Shown here: piece by piece, positions 8,321-18,130 of the stretch
Layout: each line of letters begins with the position of its first letter
How positions within the stretch are numbered: the stretch's first letter is position 1
Assembly: GCA_937998875.1 (NCBI GenBank)
Contig: CALLBO010000007.1
Location: 1 to 43,680 of the forward strand
Direction of reading: 5' to 3'
Source of the DNA: an uncultured Granulosicoccaceae bacterium
GTDB taxonomy: Bacteria; Pseudomonadota; Gammaproteobacteria; Granulosicoccales; Granulosicoccaceae
DNA length: 43,680 nt
Notes under the pieces: model-generated
The model's database searches: none
What the model was told of the DNA's origin: nothing
Seen by the model: only the letters and a program-made list of their open reading frames with translations
Position numbers and translations under genes: made by a program

Positions 8321-8749
8321 ATGCCGACCGTTGAACGAAGCGCGCTTGTACCTTATACCGCGCAACAGATGTACCAGCTGGTGAATGACGTAGAGTCTTA
8401 TCCGGAATTTTTACCGTGGTGCAGTGATGGCACCGTGCTGGAAGACAGCGAGACTGTCAGGGTAGCGCGGGTGGACATCAGTAAAGGGCCGATCAAACAG
8501 CATTTCACCACTCGCAATGAATTGAAAGACGGCGAGGAGATTAAGCTCTCTCTGGTCGATGGACCCTTCAGCCAACTGGAGGGTCACTGGCAGTTTACCC
8601 AGATTGGTGACAGTGGCTGCCGGGTGATTTTCAGCACGCAGTTCAGCTTTCGGAATTTTTTACTGGAGAAAACCATTGGGCCGGTGTTTAACGAAATATG
8701 CACCAGACTGGTGGATGCGTTTGTAGCTCGTGCGAAGCAGGTTTATTGA
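8321..8749 (+). CDS. ratA: RatA / COQ10-like START-fold protein
   Basis: The 142-residue polyketide-cyclase/START-domain protein has the expected [32 protein letters not shown]-terminus and [18 protein letters not shown]...[11 protein letters not shown]-terminal helix. E. coli RatA was described as a toxin that blocks 70S assembly, while homologues (Coq10) bind ubiquinone; which role applies here is not visible. ATG 8321 is preferred over the in-frame TTG just before it. The stop is immediately followed by the rnfH GTG, and the smpB-divergent arrangement is conserved in gammaproteobacteria. Confidence 0.93.
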   Translation: MPTVERSALVPYTAQQMYQLVNDVESYPEFLPWCSDGTVLEDSETVRVARVDISKGPIKQHFTTRNELKDGEEIKLSLVDGPFSQLEGHWQFTQIGDSGCRVIFSTQFSFRNFLLEKTIGPVFNEICTRLVDAFVARAKQVY

Positions 8750-9034
8750 GTGAATGTTGAAGTGGTGTATGCAATACCAGAGGAACAGACGGTGGTTGAG
8801 TTGGTGCTAGAACCGCAAGCTACCGTCGGTGATGCAATCATCGCAAGCGGTTTGTATGAACGTTACCCATCTATTCAGCCGGGTGTCACACCGGTTGGTA
8901 TCTATGGCGAAAAGGTTCACTACGATACAGTGCTTGCGGATGGTGATCGTGTTGAGATCTACCGGCCGCTTGAGGTTGATCCGATGGAAGCGCGGCGCTT
9001 GCGGGCGCGTTCGCAGGCGAAGCAGTCCCGTTGA
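8750..9034 (+). CDS. rnfH: RnfH-family (UPF0125) ubiquitin-fold protein
   Basis: A 94-residue protein with the RnfH beta-grasp pattern: NVEVVYAIPEEQTVVELVLE, TVGDAIIASGLYERYP, VGIYGEKV and GDRVEIYRPLEVDPMEARRLRA. It starts at GTG 8750, abutting the ratA stop, so the pair is probably translationally coupled (ratA-rnfH, once proposed as ratAB). Function in this setting is not established. A 12-bp perfect palindrome ACTCTTAAGAGT (9034-9045) touches the stop codon. Confidence 0.93.
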   Translation: MNVEVVYAIPEEQTVVELVLEPQATVGDAIIASGLYERYPSIQPGVTPVGIYGEKVHYDTVLADGDRVEIYRPLEVDPMEARRLRARSQAKQSR

Positions 9035-9072
9035 CTCTTAAGAGTGCTCTATTTTCCCAACACTCAATTTTT

Positions 9073-9220
9073 CGTAGGGGGGCATAAGCGACAGCGCATC
9101 CACCAATTGCTGCAACTAATGCTACAAAATTTATGGCGAAATAATATCGCTTATTTGAACGGGTAATTAGGTATCTGACGAGCTGCACGTTGGTGGATGC
9201 GCAAGCTTATCCACCCTACG
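9073..9220. repeat. MITE-like inverted-repeat element, copy 1
   Basis: A 148-bp element between rnfH and bamE. The right arm, read on the minus strand, is CGTAGGGTGGATAAGC followed by TTGCGCATCCACCAA; the left arm is a diverged form (CGTAGGGGGGCATAAGCG). The interior is closely similar to the reverse complement of the interior of copy 3 (42568-42711), so these are two copies of one element in opposite orientation, not just shared ends. It has no coding capacity. It sits between convergent genes, where it could also serve as a terminator-like structure. Confidence 0.85.
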
Positions 9221-9259
9221 GGTAGGTTCTGAAACGTGTTTATTAACCCGGTAACTGAA

Positions 9260-9616
9260 TTACTTTGATTCGAGGCCGGTTGGTTCAAGCCCATCAGTTT
9301 CAAGTTCGGCAACTACGTCATTCTCAAAATCGAGAGACAGCCTTTTTACCTCTGGTTTGTCACCTGAGCGGTTTAAACTGAAGATGTAATTCCAGCGATT
9401 TTTATTAAGTTGATTGGTGGTGATTGGTCGGCCGAGTAACGCGACTACTTCGCCTCTGCTCATACCGACTTTTACCTGTTCGATCTTTTCCGTTGAAAGC
9501 AGGTTGCCTTGTTGGATACTGATTTTGTGTGGTCTTGGCAGCCACCATGATCCACACGCTGTGAGGGAGGCCATAGCCGGAATCAAGGCTATCAGTAGTA
9601 TCTGTGGAGCTTTCAT
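9260..9616 (-). CDS. bamE: outer-membrane assembly lipoprotein BamE
   Basis: BamE is a lipoprotein of the BAM complex that inserts outer-membrane barrels. The chosen ATG (9616) gives a lipoprotein signal peptide, MKAPQILLIALIPAMASLTAC, with lipidated Cys at residue 21 and an AGGAC ribosome binding site upstream; a longer frame to 9676 lacks this logic. The mature part has the SmpA/OmlA fold pattern: QGNLLSTEKIEQVKVGMSRGEVVALLGRP, then NRWNYIFSLNR and KRLSLDFENDVVAELE. The product is 118 residues, normal for the family. It lies downstream of recN as in E. coli. Confidence 0.95.
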   Translation of the reverse strand: MKAPQILLIALIPAMASLTACGSWWLPRPHKISIQQGNLLSTEKIEQVKVGMSRGEVVALLGRPITTNQLNKNRWNYIFSLNRSGDKPEVKRLSLDFENDVVAELETDGLEPTGLESK

Positions 9617-9713
9617 GAAATTGTCCTGTGCAATGGTATAGCACCGTAACGCGAGTTTACCCAAAGCTCCCGGCAAAATTAGTTGCAGACTGATTATCTA
9701 AGGATGAAGTGCT

Positions 9714-11384
9714 TCAGTCTTCAACGGCCGCCAGCATTTCTTTGGCGTGCGCAAGTGTGCGCTTGGTGATTTTCACACCGCCAAGCATGCGAGCGATCTC
9801 TTCAAGGGATTCATCGTCGGTGAGGGTGCGTGACTCGGCCAGGGTTTTGTTGTCACTCGATTGCTTCGAGACTTTCACATGATAGTGCCCTTGTGCTGCG
9901 ACTTGCGGCAGATGGGTAACGCATAGTACCTGACAACGATCGCCGAGCTTACGCAATTGCTGGCCGACAGTCTCTGCAACGCCGCCACCGACGCCGGTAT
10001 CGACTTCATCAAAGATAAGCGTGGGTACCCGGTTGCGTTCGGAGGTGATGAGCTGCACCGCGAGACTTAGTCTTGAGAGTTCACCACCTGATGCGACATC
10101 TGACATTGGTCTTGGAGCAGCTCCGGGGTTAGCGCTAACGTTAAACAGTACATGATCGAGTCCGGTGGCGGACGGTGTGTCCGTGGGCTTGCTGTTGCAT
10201 TCGATTGCGAACTTGCCACCTTTCATGCCGAGCGTTTGCATGGCATCGGTTAAGTAGTCTTCAATTTGTGCTGCAGCCTTGCGGCGTTTGCTTGTGAGTT
10301 TTTTTGCGGCAGTATTGTATTGTTTTGTAATCTTTTCGAGATCTTTATTTAAAGACTCAACAGACTCATCCATCGATTCAAGCTCGTTGAATTCATCAGT
10401 GAGCTTTTGTGCATAGGCGGTTAGCTCACTGGTATCCACCTGATGTTTTTTAGCCAGTTGGTGGGCGCTTGATAAAATGCCATCGAGTTCGTTTAAGCGT
10501 TGCGGTTGTGGTTCTATGCCATGTGAATACTGTCTTAACGTATCAACGGCTTCTTCGAGTTGTATGCGAGCGGAGCTGATGAGCTCGGCTACTTCCGCGG
10601 TGGTGTTATCATGCGACAGTAGTTTTACAACTGTTTTTTCTATCTGTGTGATCTGACTTAATACAGACTTTGGATCATCTTGCAGTAGGTTCATTGCATT
10701 GCCACTTAAGTCACCGAGCTCGGTAGCGTTGGCAAGGCGTCTGTGTTCAAGGTCAATTGCTGCAAGATCAATAGACTCTATAGAGAGTTTTTCGAACTCT
10801 TGTATCTGGTAGCGCAGGGTATCGAGCCTGTCACCGCGTGCCTGCAGTCTTTCCTGTGCGGTGGTAATCAGCCGGTTGGTTTTGTTCCAGTCCTGCCATA
10901 CGTCATTGACGTTCTTAATCAGTTTCTGGCACTCACCGAAATCATCAAGAATATCGCGCTGTTTGTCCGGAGAGGTGATCAGCTGATGATCATGCTGGCC
11001 ATGAATGTTTACCAGTAAACGGCCAAGCTCCTTCAGGTTTCTTAAGGTCACCGGTGAGCCGTTGATAAACGCGCGTGATTTGCCGTCTTTTGAGACGACG
11101 CGTCGCAGAATGCATTCATCATCCTGATCCATTGAATGGTCATTGAGCCACTCGATGGCATCTTTCACGCCGGAGACATCAAATACCGCACTGATTTCTG
11201 CGCGTTCTGCACCGTCGCGAACTGCGCCAGGGGATGCACGATCACCCAGTACCAATCCGAGTGCGCCAAGCAAAATTGACTTGCCGGCACCCGTCTCACC
11301 AGTGAGTGTGGTCATGCCCGAATGCAGTTCGAGTGAGCTGCTGGTGATAATGGCAAAGTCTTTTACGTTTAGTGCTACAAGCAT
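9714..11384 (-). CDS. recN: DNA repair ATPase RecN
   Basis: RecN is an SMC-like ATPase used in double-strand-break repair. Walker A GETGAGKSILLGALG is near residues 29-43, the ABC signature SGGELSRLSLAVQL lies in the C-terminal lobe, and Walker B is TLIFDEVDTGVGGG. The middle of the protein is predicted coiled coil (heptad-like, Glu/Lys/Leu-rich). At 556 residues it is full length. In E. coli recN is strongly LexA-controlled; I do not find a good CTGT-N8-ACAG box in the 87-bp gap to nadK. The order nadK-recN-bamE on one strand is conserved. Confidence 0.97.
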   Translation of the reverse strand: MLVALNVKDFAIITSSSLELHSGMTTLTGETGAGKSILLGALGLVLGDRASPGAVRDGAERAEISAVFDVSGVKDAIEWLNDHSMDQDDECILRRVVSKDGKSRAFINGSPVTLRNLKELGRLLVNIHGQHDHQLITSPDKQRDILDDFGECQKLIKNVNDVWQDWNKTNRLITTAQERLQARGDRLDTLRYQIQEFEKLSIESIDLAAIDLEHRRLANATELGDLSGNAMNLLQDDPKSVLSQITQIEKTVVKLLSHDNTTAEVAELISSARIQLEEAVDTLRQYSHGIEPQPQRLNELDGILSSAHQLAKKHQVDTSELTAYAQKLTDEFNELESMDESVESLNKDLEKITKQYNTAAKKLTSKRRKAAAQIEDYLTDAMQTLGMKGGKFAIECNSKPTDTPSATGLDHVLFNVSANPGAAPRPMSDVASGGELSRLSLAVQLITSERNRVPTLIFDEVDTGVGGGVAETVGQQLRKLGDRCQVLCVTHLPQVAAQGHYHVKVSKQSSDNKTLAESRTLTDDESLEEIARMLGGVKITKRTLAHAKEMLAAVED

Positions 11385-11471
11385 TAAATCATTATGTTGC
11401 CTGACTTCTTAAGCGTATCGCCTCTTTAAAGAGAATGGCCCCTTCAAGAGAATCACCTAAGCGTCAATAGC

Positions 11472-12332
11472 TCAGCCCCAGTTGAGTTTTTCACGCAGGA
11501 TAGAGTAATAGTCATACTTTGAAGGGTGCAGGATACGGATGGGTTTCTCGTGTCTGCGCACTTCTATAATGTCGTCGTTCTGAAGATCATTATATACCTG
11601 ACCATCGCAAACCATCTGCGCATGTACGGTTTTCTTTTCGGTGACCAGCACAGAAATCTCGGTGTCGGCGTTAACCACCAGCGGTCTGCTGCTCAGCGTG
11701 TGAGGGCATATCGGCTGAATGACAACCGCCGGCAGACCGGGAGTGATAATCGGCCCGCCGCTCGACAGTGAATACGCAGTAGAGCCGGAAGGCGATGACA
11801 CAATGACGCCATCCGCCCGTTGTGTAATCACGAAGGTGCCGTTGATTGAGACTTCAAACTCGATTATTTGCAGTACGTTTTTAGTCCGCATCACCATGTC
11901 GTTGAACGCCAGCGATTGATGGATGATTTCCCCGCCCCGTGCCAGGCGGCAGTTGAGCATCAACCGGTCTTCCTGCTGGTAGTCGCCATCGATAATTTCT
12001 GTCAGTTCGTGCAGTCCTTCTTCCGGTGACACGTCTACCAGGAATCCAAGCCTGCCGCGATTCACACCGACCAGCGGCACTTCAGCATTAACGAGTTCAC
12101 GGGCGGCATGCAGCAGTGTGCCGTCACCGCCGATGACGACAGCGAGATCACACTCCTGGCCTATGGTTTCGATGTCCACCGTAATGGGGCCACCCAGCAA
12201 ACCACGGGTGCTGTTATCCAGCATCACATCAAGGCCTCTCTGCTGTAGTAGCTTGTAGACGTTGTTGAGAGTTTCTGAAACGCTTAGGTCATTACTCTTG
12301 GATATCAGACCGACTTTGTTGAAATTCGACAT
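11472..12332 (-). CDS. nadK: NAD kinase
   Basis: NadK phosphorylates NAD to NADP. The 286-residue product has the catalytic GGDG motif (VIGGDGTLLHAAREL), the AFNDMVM substrate loop and the GSTAYSLSSGGPIITPGL signature of the ATP-NAD kinase fold. The N-terminus begins with a Rossmann-like strand (VGLISKSND), and length is normal. It is the first gene of the leftward nadK-recN-bamE set. Its upstream region is 547 bp without a gene, containing a hairpin-rich tract and copy 2 of the inverted-repeat element. Confidence 0.97.
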   Translation of the reverse strand: MSNFNKVGLISKSNDLSVSETLNNVYKLLQQRGLDVMLDNSTRGLLGGPITVDIETIGQECDLAVVIGGDGTLLHAARELVNAEVPLVGVNRGRLGFLVDVSPEEGLHELTEIIDGDYQQEDRLMLNCRLARGGEIIHQSLAFNDMVMRTKNVLQIIEFEVSINGTFVITQRADGVIVSSPSGSTAYSLSSGGPIITPGLPAVVIQPICPHTLSSRPLVVNADTEISVLVTEKKTVHAQMVCDGQVYNDLQNDDIIEVRRHEKPIRILHPSKYDYYSILREKLNWG

Positions 12333-12704
12333 CCCCCTAAGATATCACGCCAGGATGGTATAGAGATATGGGGGATTGGTTTTTTAGTTGGTGGATGTGG
12401 GTCATCGTTTTTGCATTCGCTGCGCTCACCGATTAGGTATTCGCTTCGCTCAACGAGAGCGGCTTGCCATCCATGGCGTTTTTATTCGTCCCGTCCATGG
12501 GACTCACCCTACGGGCTGCGCGCAAACCCCGCGCTTGTGAAAAATCGATCCCGTCGATTTTTTCGATGCCAGTCCCTGGCGCTACGAGTCACTTTTGATA
12601 CAGCGCAAAAATAGGAGGCCGGCCAAGAATTAAAATGCAAACGTCTCCGAGTACCCTCAAATTCGTTTTTTGAGATCAAGCCCTTTTTTGCGGAGCTCGT
12701 GATT
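12333..12704. other. gene-free hairpin-rich region upstream of nadK
   Basis: No credible gene. It holds several inverted repeats: CCATGG pairs near 12472 and 12496; GCGCG...CGCGC near 12518-12534; and a perfect 9-bp stem AAAAATCGA / TCGATTTTT at 12540-12562 around TCCCG, which ends in a T-run on the plus strand and by symmetry on the minus strand. Two near-identical 15-mers (ATTCGCTGCGCTCAC, ATTCGCTTCGCTCAA) lie near 12415-12450. It looks like decayed short-repeat DNA with a bidirectional terminator-like hairpin. The nadK promoter must be here, but I cannot place it. Confidence 0.5.
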
Positions 12705-12850
12705 CGTAGGGTGGATAAGCTTGCGCATCCACCAATACACCCCTCGTCAAAAAAACAATTCCGCAATCGGTCAACAGCGACTACTCTAACGACAACCAAC
12801 TACCTACCGTTGCACCATTGCGGTGGATGCGCAAGCTTATCCACCCTACG
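12705..12850. repeat. MITE-like inverted-repeat element, copy 2
   Basis: A 146-bp element between nadK and mutS. The arms are nearly perfect inverted repeats of about 29 bp: the left begins CGTAGGGTGGATAAGC and continues TTGCGCATCCACC, and the right is its reverse complement with a small difference at the inner end. The interior is diverged from copies 1 and 3 but keeps pieces such as CGTCA...CGGTCAA. No ORF and no convincing target-site duplication. Confidence 0.85.
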
Positions 12851-12879
12851 TGATGGCGTGAAGTGGTTGACGGCAGGTA

Positions 12880-15453
12880 TTACTCTGCCGCCAGTTTGAT
12901 CAGCTCGTAGAGGTGATCGAGCGCTTGCCTTGGGGTGAGGTTATCTGCATCAAGCTCAGCGATGTAGTCTGTAACTGCTGTGGAATCAGCGTCAAACAAA
13001 CCCATTTGCGGGCCGGATGTCTGTGATGGGGATTGCGCTGCCGCAACACCGCTACCACGCTCCAGTGACTCAAGCCGTGCACGAGCATCTCGCAGAGTGG
13101 CAGCCGGCAACCCGGCAAGCTTCGCTACTTGTAAGCCATAGCTCTTGTTTGCGGCACCAGACTTAACGTTGTGCATAAAAACAATTTCATCGTTGTGTTC
13201 AACGGCATCGAGATGCACGTTGCCGATTGCGTCGTGCGATTCTGCAAGGGTTGTCAGCTCGAAGTAATGCGTTGCGAACAGCGTGAATGCTTTGTTTTTA
13301 TTGGCCAGTGCTTCGGCGCAGGCCCATGCCAGTGAAAGCCCGTCATACGTGCTGGTGCCGCGTCCGATTTCATCCATCAGTACCAGGCTGTGCGGGGTGG
13401 CGTTGTGCAAAATGCTGGCAGCTTCCGTCATCTCTACCATGAAGGTAGAGCGACCGCTGGCGAGATCATCTGATGCGCCAATACGCGTAAAGATGCGATC
13501 TATTGGTCCCATCACGCAATCGTTGGCCGGTACATGGCAACCGATATGTGCCATCAATGCAATCAGTGCGGTCTGGCGCATGTATGTTGATTTACCGCCC
13601 ATGTTCGGGCCGGTAATCAATAGCATGCGTCGTTTGCTATCAAGATGCAGGTCATTAGGTACAAACGGATCTTTAAGCGTTGCTTCGATTACTGGATGAC
13701 GGCCGGCGTTATAGCGTATGCCCGGTTCATCAGTGAAGGCAGGGCGTGACCATTGATTGCTAACCGACCGTTCTGCCATATTGCAAAGCACATCGAGTTC
13801 TGCCACTGCGCGTGCACATTGCTTAAGTGCTGGCAGGTGGTTGGATAAATCCGTCAGCAGCTTCTCATACAGCGCTTTTTCACGATTCATCGAACGTTCG
13901 CGGGCAGACAATACTTTGTCTTCAAACTCTTTGAGTTCTTCTGTGATATAACGCTCTGCACCTTTGAGTGTCTGTCTGCGTGTGTACTCGGTTGGAACTT
14001 CGCCTTTGCTGGCTTTGGATACTTCAATGTAGTAACCATGCACGCGGTTGTAGCCGACTTTAAGCGTGGAAATGCCGGTGCGATCGCGTTCGCGAATTTC
14101 AAGATCAGTTAAATATTTATCTGCGTTTTCGCTTAAGCCCCTTAGCTCATCGAGTGTTGCATCAAAGCCGGTTTTAATCACACCACCGTCTTTAAGGGTG
14201 GCGGGCACTTCGTCGTTTAAGGCGTTGTTGAGTAGCGTGGTTTCACTATCAAAGCCGTCCAGACAGTCACCGAGGCCGTTTAAAAGTTTGTCTTTGGTTT
14301 TGCTGCATCCGGTGTAAAGATCGGGCAGGCGTCGCAAGCTGTTTCTAAGACCAAGCAAGTCTCTCGGTCTGGCACTGCCTATTGATATGCGCGCCAGTAT
14401 CCGGTCTATGTCTGCAATACCAGTGAGTTGTTCTGTAAGCAGATCCTGCAGGCTGGTGTCTGCTATTAAAGTATCTATTGCATCAAAGCGTGTGTTGAGC
14501 TCACTGTGACTGCGCAGTGGTCTGTTAAGCCACCTGGCTAACAGTCGGCTGCCCATACTGGTGCAGGTCTTATCGAGAATGGCTTTTAAGGTTGCACCCG
14601 GCTGGCCACTGATGCTTGAATCGAGCTCAAGGTTACGTCTGGTTGCCGCATCCAGAGTGACGGCATCACCCTGCGTTTCCGTGGTAATGCCTTCTATGTG
14701 GGGTGGTGTGCCGCGGTGAGTTTCACGCACGTATTGCAGTACACAGCCTGCTGCAGAGGTCGCAAGTTCCAACGTTTCACAACCGAAGCCTTGCAGGTCT
14801 TTGGTACCGAATAGCTCGCACAGTTGTTCTCGGGCAGTGGTGTTGTCGAAGTGCCACGGCGGTCTTTCTCGAACGATGAACTGTTCTTGCAGGCTATCAG
14901 ACACTGTACCCTCTGCCATTAGCAGCTCGTTGGGGGATAGTCGCGCAAGCTCTGCTTGCAGCAGCGTTTCTGATTCAAACTCTGTGACAAAGATAGTCCC
15001 GAGTGCGAGATCAATACTGGCAATGCCGTAGTTGTTTCCGTCTGCATAGAGGGCTGCCAGCGAACAGGATTTTCGATCATCAAGAATGGCTTCATCGGTG
15101 ACGGTGCCCGGGGTCAGTATGCGGACAATCTGTCTTTCAACCGGCCCTTTGCTGGTGGCGGGGTCACCGGTTTGTTCGCAAATAGCAACCGATTCGCCGT
15201 AGCTCACCAGTTTAGCGAGATAACCTTCGGCCGAATGGTAGGGTACGCCCGCCATCGGGATCGGCTGCCCACCCGATGTGCCTCTGGCGGTGAGCGTGAT
15301 ACCGAGTAGCTCGGCTGCTCGCTTTGCATCGTCAAAGAACAGCTCGTAGAAATCCCCCATGCGATAGAACAGCATTGTTTCAGGATATTCTGCTTTGATC
15401 CCCAGATACTGGCGCATCATTGGGGTGGCGGTGGTTTTGGTCGCGGTGCTCAT
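12880..15453 (-). CDS. mutS: DNA mismatch repair protein MutS
   Basis: MutS recognises mismatches and small loops. The 857-residue product has the N-terminal mismatch-binding Phe-Tyr-Glu (GDFYELF, Phe35 and Glu37), the connector and lever regions, the clamp, Walker [17 protein letters not shown] and Walker [23 protein letters not shown], then the C-terminal ATPase dimer helices. The tail after about residue 800 contains a tetramerisation-like segment ([17 protein letters not shown]). It is divergent from pncC, the usual mutS/pncC-recA neighbourhood in gammaproteobacteria. Confidence 0.98.
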   Translation of the reverse strand: MSTATKTTATPMMRQYLGIKAEYPETMLFYRMGDFYELFFDDAKRAAELLGITLTARGTSGGQPIPMAGVPYHSAEGYLAKLVSYGESVAICEQTGDPATSKGPVERQIVRILTPGTVTDEAILDDRKSCSLAALYADGNNYGIASIDLALGTIFVTEFESETLLQAELARLSPNELLMAEGTVSDSLQEQFIVRERPPWHFDNTTAREQLCELFGTKDLQGFGCETLELATSAAGCVLQYVRETHRGTPPHIEGITTETQGDAVTLDAATRRNLELDSSISGQPGATLKAILDKTCTSMGSRLLARWLNRPLRSHSELNTRFDAIDTLIADTSLQDLLTEQLTGIADIDRILARISIGSARPRDLLGLRNSLRRLPDLYTGCSKTKDKLLNGLGDCLDGFDSETTLLNNALNDEVPATLKDGGVIKTGFDATLDELRGLSENADKYLTDLEIRERDRTGISTLKVGYNRVHGYYIEVSKASKGEVPTEYTRRQTLKGAERYITEELKEFEDKVLSARERSMNREKALYEKLLTDLSNHLPALKQCARAVAELDVLCNMAERSVSNQWSRPAFTDEPGIRYNAGRHPVIEATLKDPFVPNDLHLDSKRRMLLITGPNMGGKSTYMRQTALIALMAHIGCHVPANDCVMGPIDRIFTRIGASDDLASGRSTFMVEMTEAASILHNATPHSLVLMDEIGRGTSTYDGLSLAWACAEALANKNKAFTLFATHYFELTTLAESHDAIGNVHLDAVEHNDEIVFMHNVKSGAANKSYGLQVAKLAGLPAATLRDARARLESLERGSGVAAAQSPSQTSGPQMGLFDADSTAVTDYIAELDADNLTPRQALDHLYELIKLAAE

Positions 15454-15554
15454 ACATGTATTGTATCGAAGGTACTTTGATGGAATCTTACAAAGCGCGT
15501 CTGCTGTCGGTTTACCTATTCCATCTTAAGCCCGTGATCGGCGATACTGCGGGT

Positions 15555-16055
15555 ATGACAGGTTCTGACACATCCGTGCTGGTCCGCGCGCTGGCCGAAC
15601 TCGCTATTAGCAATAAGCGTGTGCTGGCTGCTGCCGAGTCGTGCACCGGAGGTTTGATCGCCGCTGCATTTACCGAAATATCCGGCAGCTCTGTCTGGTT
15701 TGACAGAGGTTTTGTCACCTACAGTAACAACGCCAAGCAGGAGATGCTCGGTGTTACCAGCGAGGTTTTGTCGGATCACGGTGCCGTCAGCGAGGAGGTG
15801 GTAATCGCTATGGCAGCAGGGGCGGTGGCGGCGAGTGATGCAAATATCGCCGTGTCTGTCAGCGGTGTCGCCGGTCCGACAGGCGGTAGTAGCGACAAGC
15901 CCGTTGGCACAGTCTGGATCGCATGTGCCGGTGATGGCTTTGCGACCGTTGCACAGCATCATTTATTTCCCGGGGATCGACAGGAAATTCGTCACCAGAC
16001 TGTCGATCATGCTGTGCAATTATTGATTGCCTGTATCGAATCTGAGTCAAATTAA
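15555..16055 (+). CDS. pncC: nicotinamide-nucleotide amidase PncC (CinA C-terminal domain)
   Basis: PncC deamidates nicotinamide mononucleotide to nicotinic acid mononucleotide, recycling pyridine nucleotides. Signatures are AAESCTGGLIAAAFTEISGSS, WFDRGFVTYSNNAKQEMLGV, HGAVSEEVV, SVSGVAGPTGGSSDKPVGTVW and FPGDRQEIRHQTVDHA. Only the amidase domain is present, as in the E. coli stand-alone protein. ATG 15555 (MTGSDTSV) gives 166 residues, matching the family; longer frames back to 15420 overlap mutS or add sequence unlike the family. It lies directly upstream of recA. Confidence 0.92.
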   Translation: MTGSDTSVLVRALAELAISNKRVLAAAESCTGGLIAAAFTEISGSSVWFDRGFVTYSNNAKQEMLGVTSEVLSDHGAVSEEVVIAMAAGAVAASDANIAVSVSGVAGPTGGSSDKPVGTVWIACAGDGFATVAQHHLFPGDRQEIRHQTVDHAVQLLIACIESESN

Positions 16056-16062
16056 GTGCGCT

Positions 16063-16099
16063 TTGACGGCAAATCGCATAGGTGTATATTTATTCAGTA
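16063..16099 (+). promoter_or_regulatory. recA promoter with LexA-type SOS operator
   Basis: TTGACG (16063-16068) and TATATT (16085-16090) form a sigma-70 promoter with a 16-bp spacer. Over the -10 sits GTGTATATTTATTCAG (16082-16097), which fits the LexA box CTGT-N8-ACAG with two mismatches and keeps the AT-rich centre and the flanking TA at the right. This is where a repressor would block recA. SOS control of recA is general knowledge; the box is seen in the sequence. Confidence 0.8.
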
Positions 16100-16230
16100 A
16101 TGCTGTGTGCATGGACCAGTCATTGTGCGATAATGGCAGCGGCAGAAAAGCTGCCTAATCCTAACCGCACCCGTTCGCCGACGTGACACTGGCGAACTGG
16201 CAAGAAGATGTAAACCAGGAGATTCCAATC

Positions 16231-17283
16231 GTGGATGACAACAAAAAGAAAGCCCTCAACGCCGCCCTCGGCCAGATCGAAAAGCAATTTGGTAAAGGCG
16301 CTGTCATGCGCATGGGTGACTCGCAAATTAATCGAGACATCGATGTCGTCTCAACCGGCATACTGACGCTTGATATCGCGTTGGGTATTGGTGGTTTACC
16401 GAAGGGTCGTGTTGTAGAAATCTACGGGCCGGAGTCCTCCGGTAAAACCACGCTGACGCTACAAGCCATTGCAGAATGTCAGAAAGCCGGTGGTACCTGT
16501 GCTTTTATTGATGCGGAGCACGCGCTTGATCCGGGTTACGCAGAGAAGCTTGGCGTCAATGTAGACGACATGCTGGTTTCTCAGCCGGACACCGGTGATC
16601 AGGCGCTTGAAATTGTAGATATGCTGGTACGTTCCAGTTCAATCGATCTGATCGTCGTCGACTCGGTTGCAGCCTTAACACCAAAGGCGGAAATCGAAGG
16701 TGATATGGGTGACTCGCACGTGGGTCTGCATGCCCGCTTGATGTCACAGGCGCTGCGTAAGCTGACTGCCAACATCAAACGATCCAACACACTGGTTATC
16801 TTTATCAACCAGATCCGTATGAAAATCGGTGTGATGTTCGGTTCACCTGAAACCACCACCGGCGGCAACGCGCTTAAATTCTATTCGTCTGTGCGATTGG
16901 ATATTCGTCGTATCGGTGCTATCAAAAAAGGCGATGAGGTCATTGGTAACGACACTCGTGTGAAGGTTGTTAAAAACAAGATGGCGCCTCCCTTTAAGCA
17001 GGCGGAATTTGAAATTCTGTACGGCGAAGGCTCGTCGCGCGAAGGTGAGCTGATTGAGCTGGGCGTAAAACATGATCTGGTTGATAAGGCCGGTGCCTGG
17101 TACAGCTACAATGGGGATCGCATCGGGCAGGGTAAAGACAATGTCCGCAACTACATGAAAGAGAATCCTGAAATGGCTCAGGAAATCGAAACATCATTGC
17201 GCGATATGTTGCTCAAGCCAACCGGCAAAAATGAAGAGGCTGTCGAAGAAGAGCAGGATGAGGTCGAAGCACCAGAAGCCTAG
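16231..17283 (+). CDS. recA: recombinase RecA
   Basis: RecA forms filaments on ssDNA, drives strand exchange and activates LexA cleavage. The preferred start is GTG 16231 ([23 protein letters not shown]), preceded by AGGAG at 16217-16221 with 9-nt spacing and aligned with the usual N-terminus; a frame back to 16183 adds 16 non-conserved residues. Walker A is GPESSGKT, Walker [11 protein letters not shown], and loop L2 includes [16 protein letters not shown]. The product is 350 residues with the usual acidic tail ([16 protein letters not shown]). The last 53 bases overlap, in another frame, the longest possible recX frame. Confidence 0.98.
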   Translation: MDDNKKKALNAALGQIEKQFGKGAVMRMGDSQINRDIDVVSTGILTLDIALGIGGLPKGRVVEIYGPESSGKTTLTLQAIAECQKAGGTCAFIDAEHALDPGYAEKLGVNVDDMLVSQPDTGDQALEIVDMLVRSSSIDLIVVDSVAALTPKAEIEGDMGDSHVGLHARLMSQALRKLTANIKRSNTLVIFINQIRMKIGVMFGSPETTTGGNALKFYSSVRLDIRRIGAIKKGDEVIGNDTRVKVVKNKMAPPFKQAEFEILYGEGSSREGELIELGVKHDLVDKAGAWYSYNGDRIGQGKDNVRNYMKENPEMAQEIETSLRDMLLKPTGKNEEAVEEEQDEVEAPEA

Positions 17284-18022
17284 GACACACAAGGCTAAGA
17301 CAGAGAAGCCCGGGTCGCGCAAGTCCGGGTTGCAGAAGTCCGGGCAAGGTGGCTTTGGCTGGGGTTCGGGTCAAAAGGCCGGTCGGCCGTTCAGTCGCCA
17401 GATTGATGCCGACCTTACAGAAGACCCTAACGCCGACATGGCGGCTGCAGATTCCGTCAATCCGGAAGATGAAGCAGATCTGGTCAGCACCGAATTCAGC
17501 GGTGCTGATTTTCCGGAAATAAACCCCCAGGCAGAGCCTGCGGATTCATCAGCACCACCCATCACCCTTGCGGTTGTGCGAGAAAGAGCCGTTCGCCTGT
17601 TGGTTAATCGTGAGCATGGCCGACTCGAGCTCGAACAAAAGCTCCAGCAACGTGAACTACCACAGGATCTGATTGACTCTGTTCTGGATCAGTTGGCGGA
17701 AGAAGGGCTACAATGCGACGCTCGATTTGCAGAATCGTATACGCGGATGCGAGTTGACCGTGGATATGGGCCAAACAAAATCAGAGCAGACCTGCAGACA
17801 CGGCGTGTGGACCATCCCGTAATTGAAGATGCGATCAGAGTGTCCGGAGCCGACTGGCATAGCGTCGCAGGTGCAGCACTGGCTAAAAAATTTGGCAGAG
17901 TATCTGTAGCGGACGTGAATACCCGTTCTAAAATGCAGCGCTATTTGTATCAACGCGGTTTTGCGATGGATGAGATCAGATCCGCTATCGATGGCTACCA
18001 GGCTGTTGATTCTGAACTTTGA
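17231..18022 (+). CDS. recX: regulatory protein RecX with N-terminal extension
   Basis: RecX caps or inhibits RecA filaments. The family core begins about residue 110 ([28 protein letters not shown]) and continues through [45 protein letters not shown] to [16 protein letters not shown], three tandem three-helix modules. The open frame is 263 residues, about 100 more than usual. Residues 1-60 are Lys/Arg/Gly-rich with KSG repeats; residues 60-108 are acidic and disordered. If ATG 17231 is used, translation begins inside recA in another frame. An internal ATG at 17435 (MAAADSVNP) would give 195 residues. No good Shine-Dalgarno sequence decides between them. Confidence 0.9.
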   Translation: MKRLSKKSRMRSKHQKPRTHKAKTEKPGSRKSGLQKSGQGGFGWGSGQKAGRPFSRQIDADLTEDPNADMAAADSVNPEDEADLVSTEFSGADFPEINPQAEPADSSAPPITLAVVRERAVRLLVNREHGRLELEQKLQQRELPQDLIDSVLDQLAEEGLQCDARFAESYTRMRVDRGYGPNKIRADLQTRRVDHPVIEDAIRVSGADWHSVAGAALAKKFGRVSVADVNTRSKMQRYLYQRGFAMDEIRSAIDGYQAVDSEL

Positions 18023-18130
18023 ACCGAAAGGTTTGATTCGCAGGTTAGCAGGCACAATAAAATAGTGGCTCAAACAAAAGCCGGCACCACCTGAACCCAA
18101 TGCAGTACCCCTAACCCGACAGTGACCCCT

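Noticed and set aside
11385..11471. Search for a LexA box before recN
   Set aside because: No CTGT-N8-ACAG-like sequence was found in the gap on either strand.
12411..12799. Small frames on both strands upstream of mutS
   Set aside because: They run through hairpins and the inverted-repeat element, lack ribosome binding sites and have no protein-like features.
12700..12856. TGAT on both sides of MITE copy 2 as a target-site duplication
   Set aside because: The two TGAT copies are not at the same distance from the ends, and the other copies show no matching flanks.
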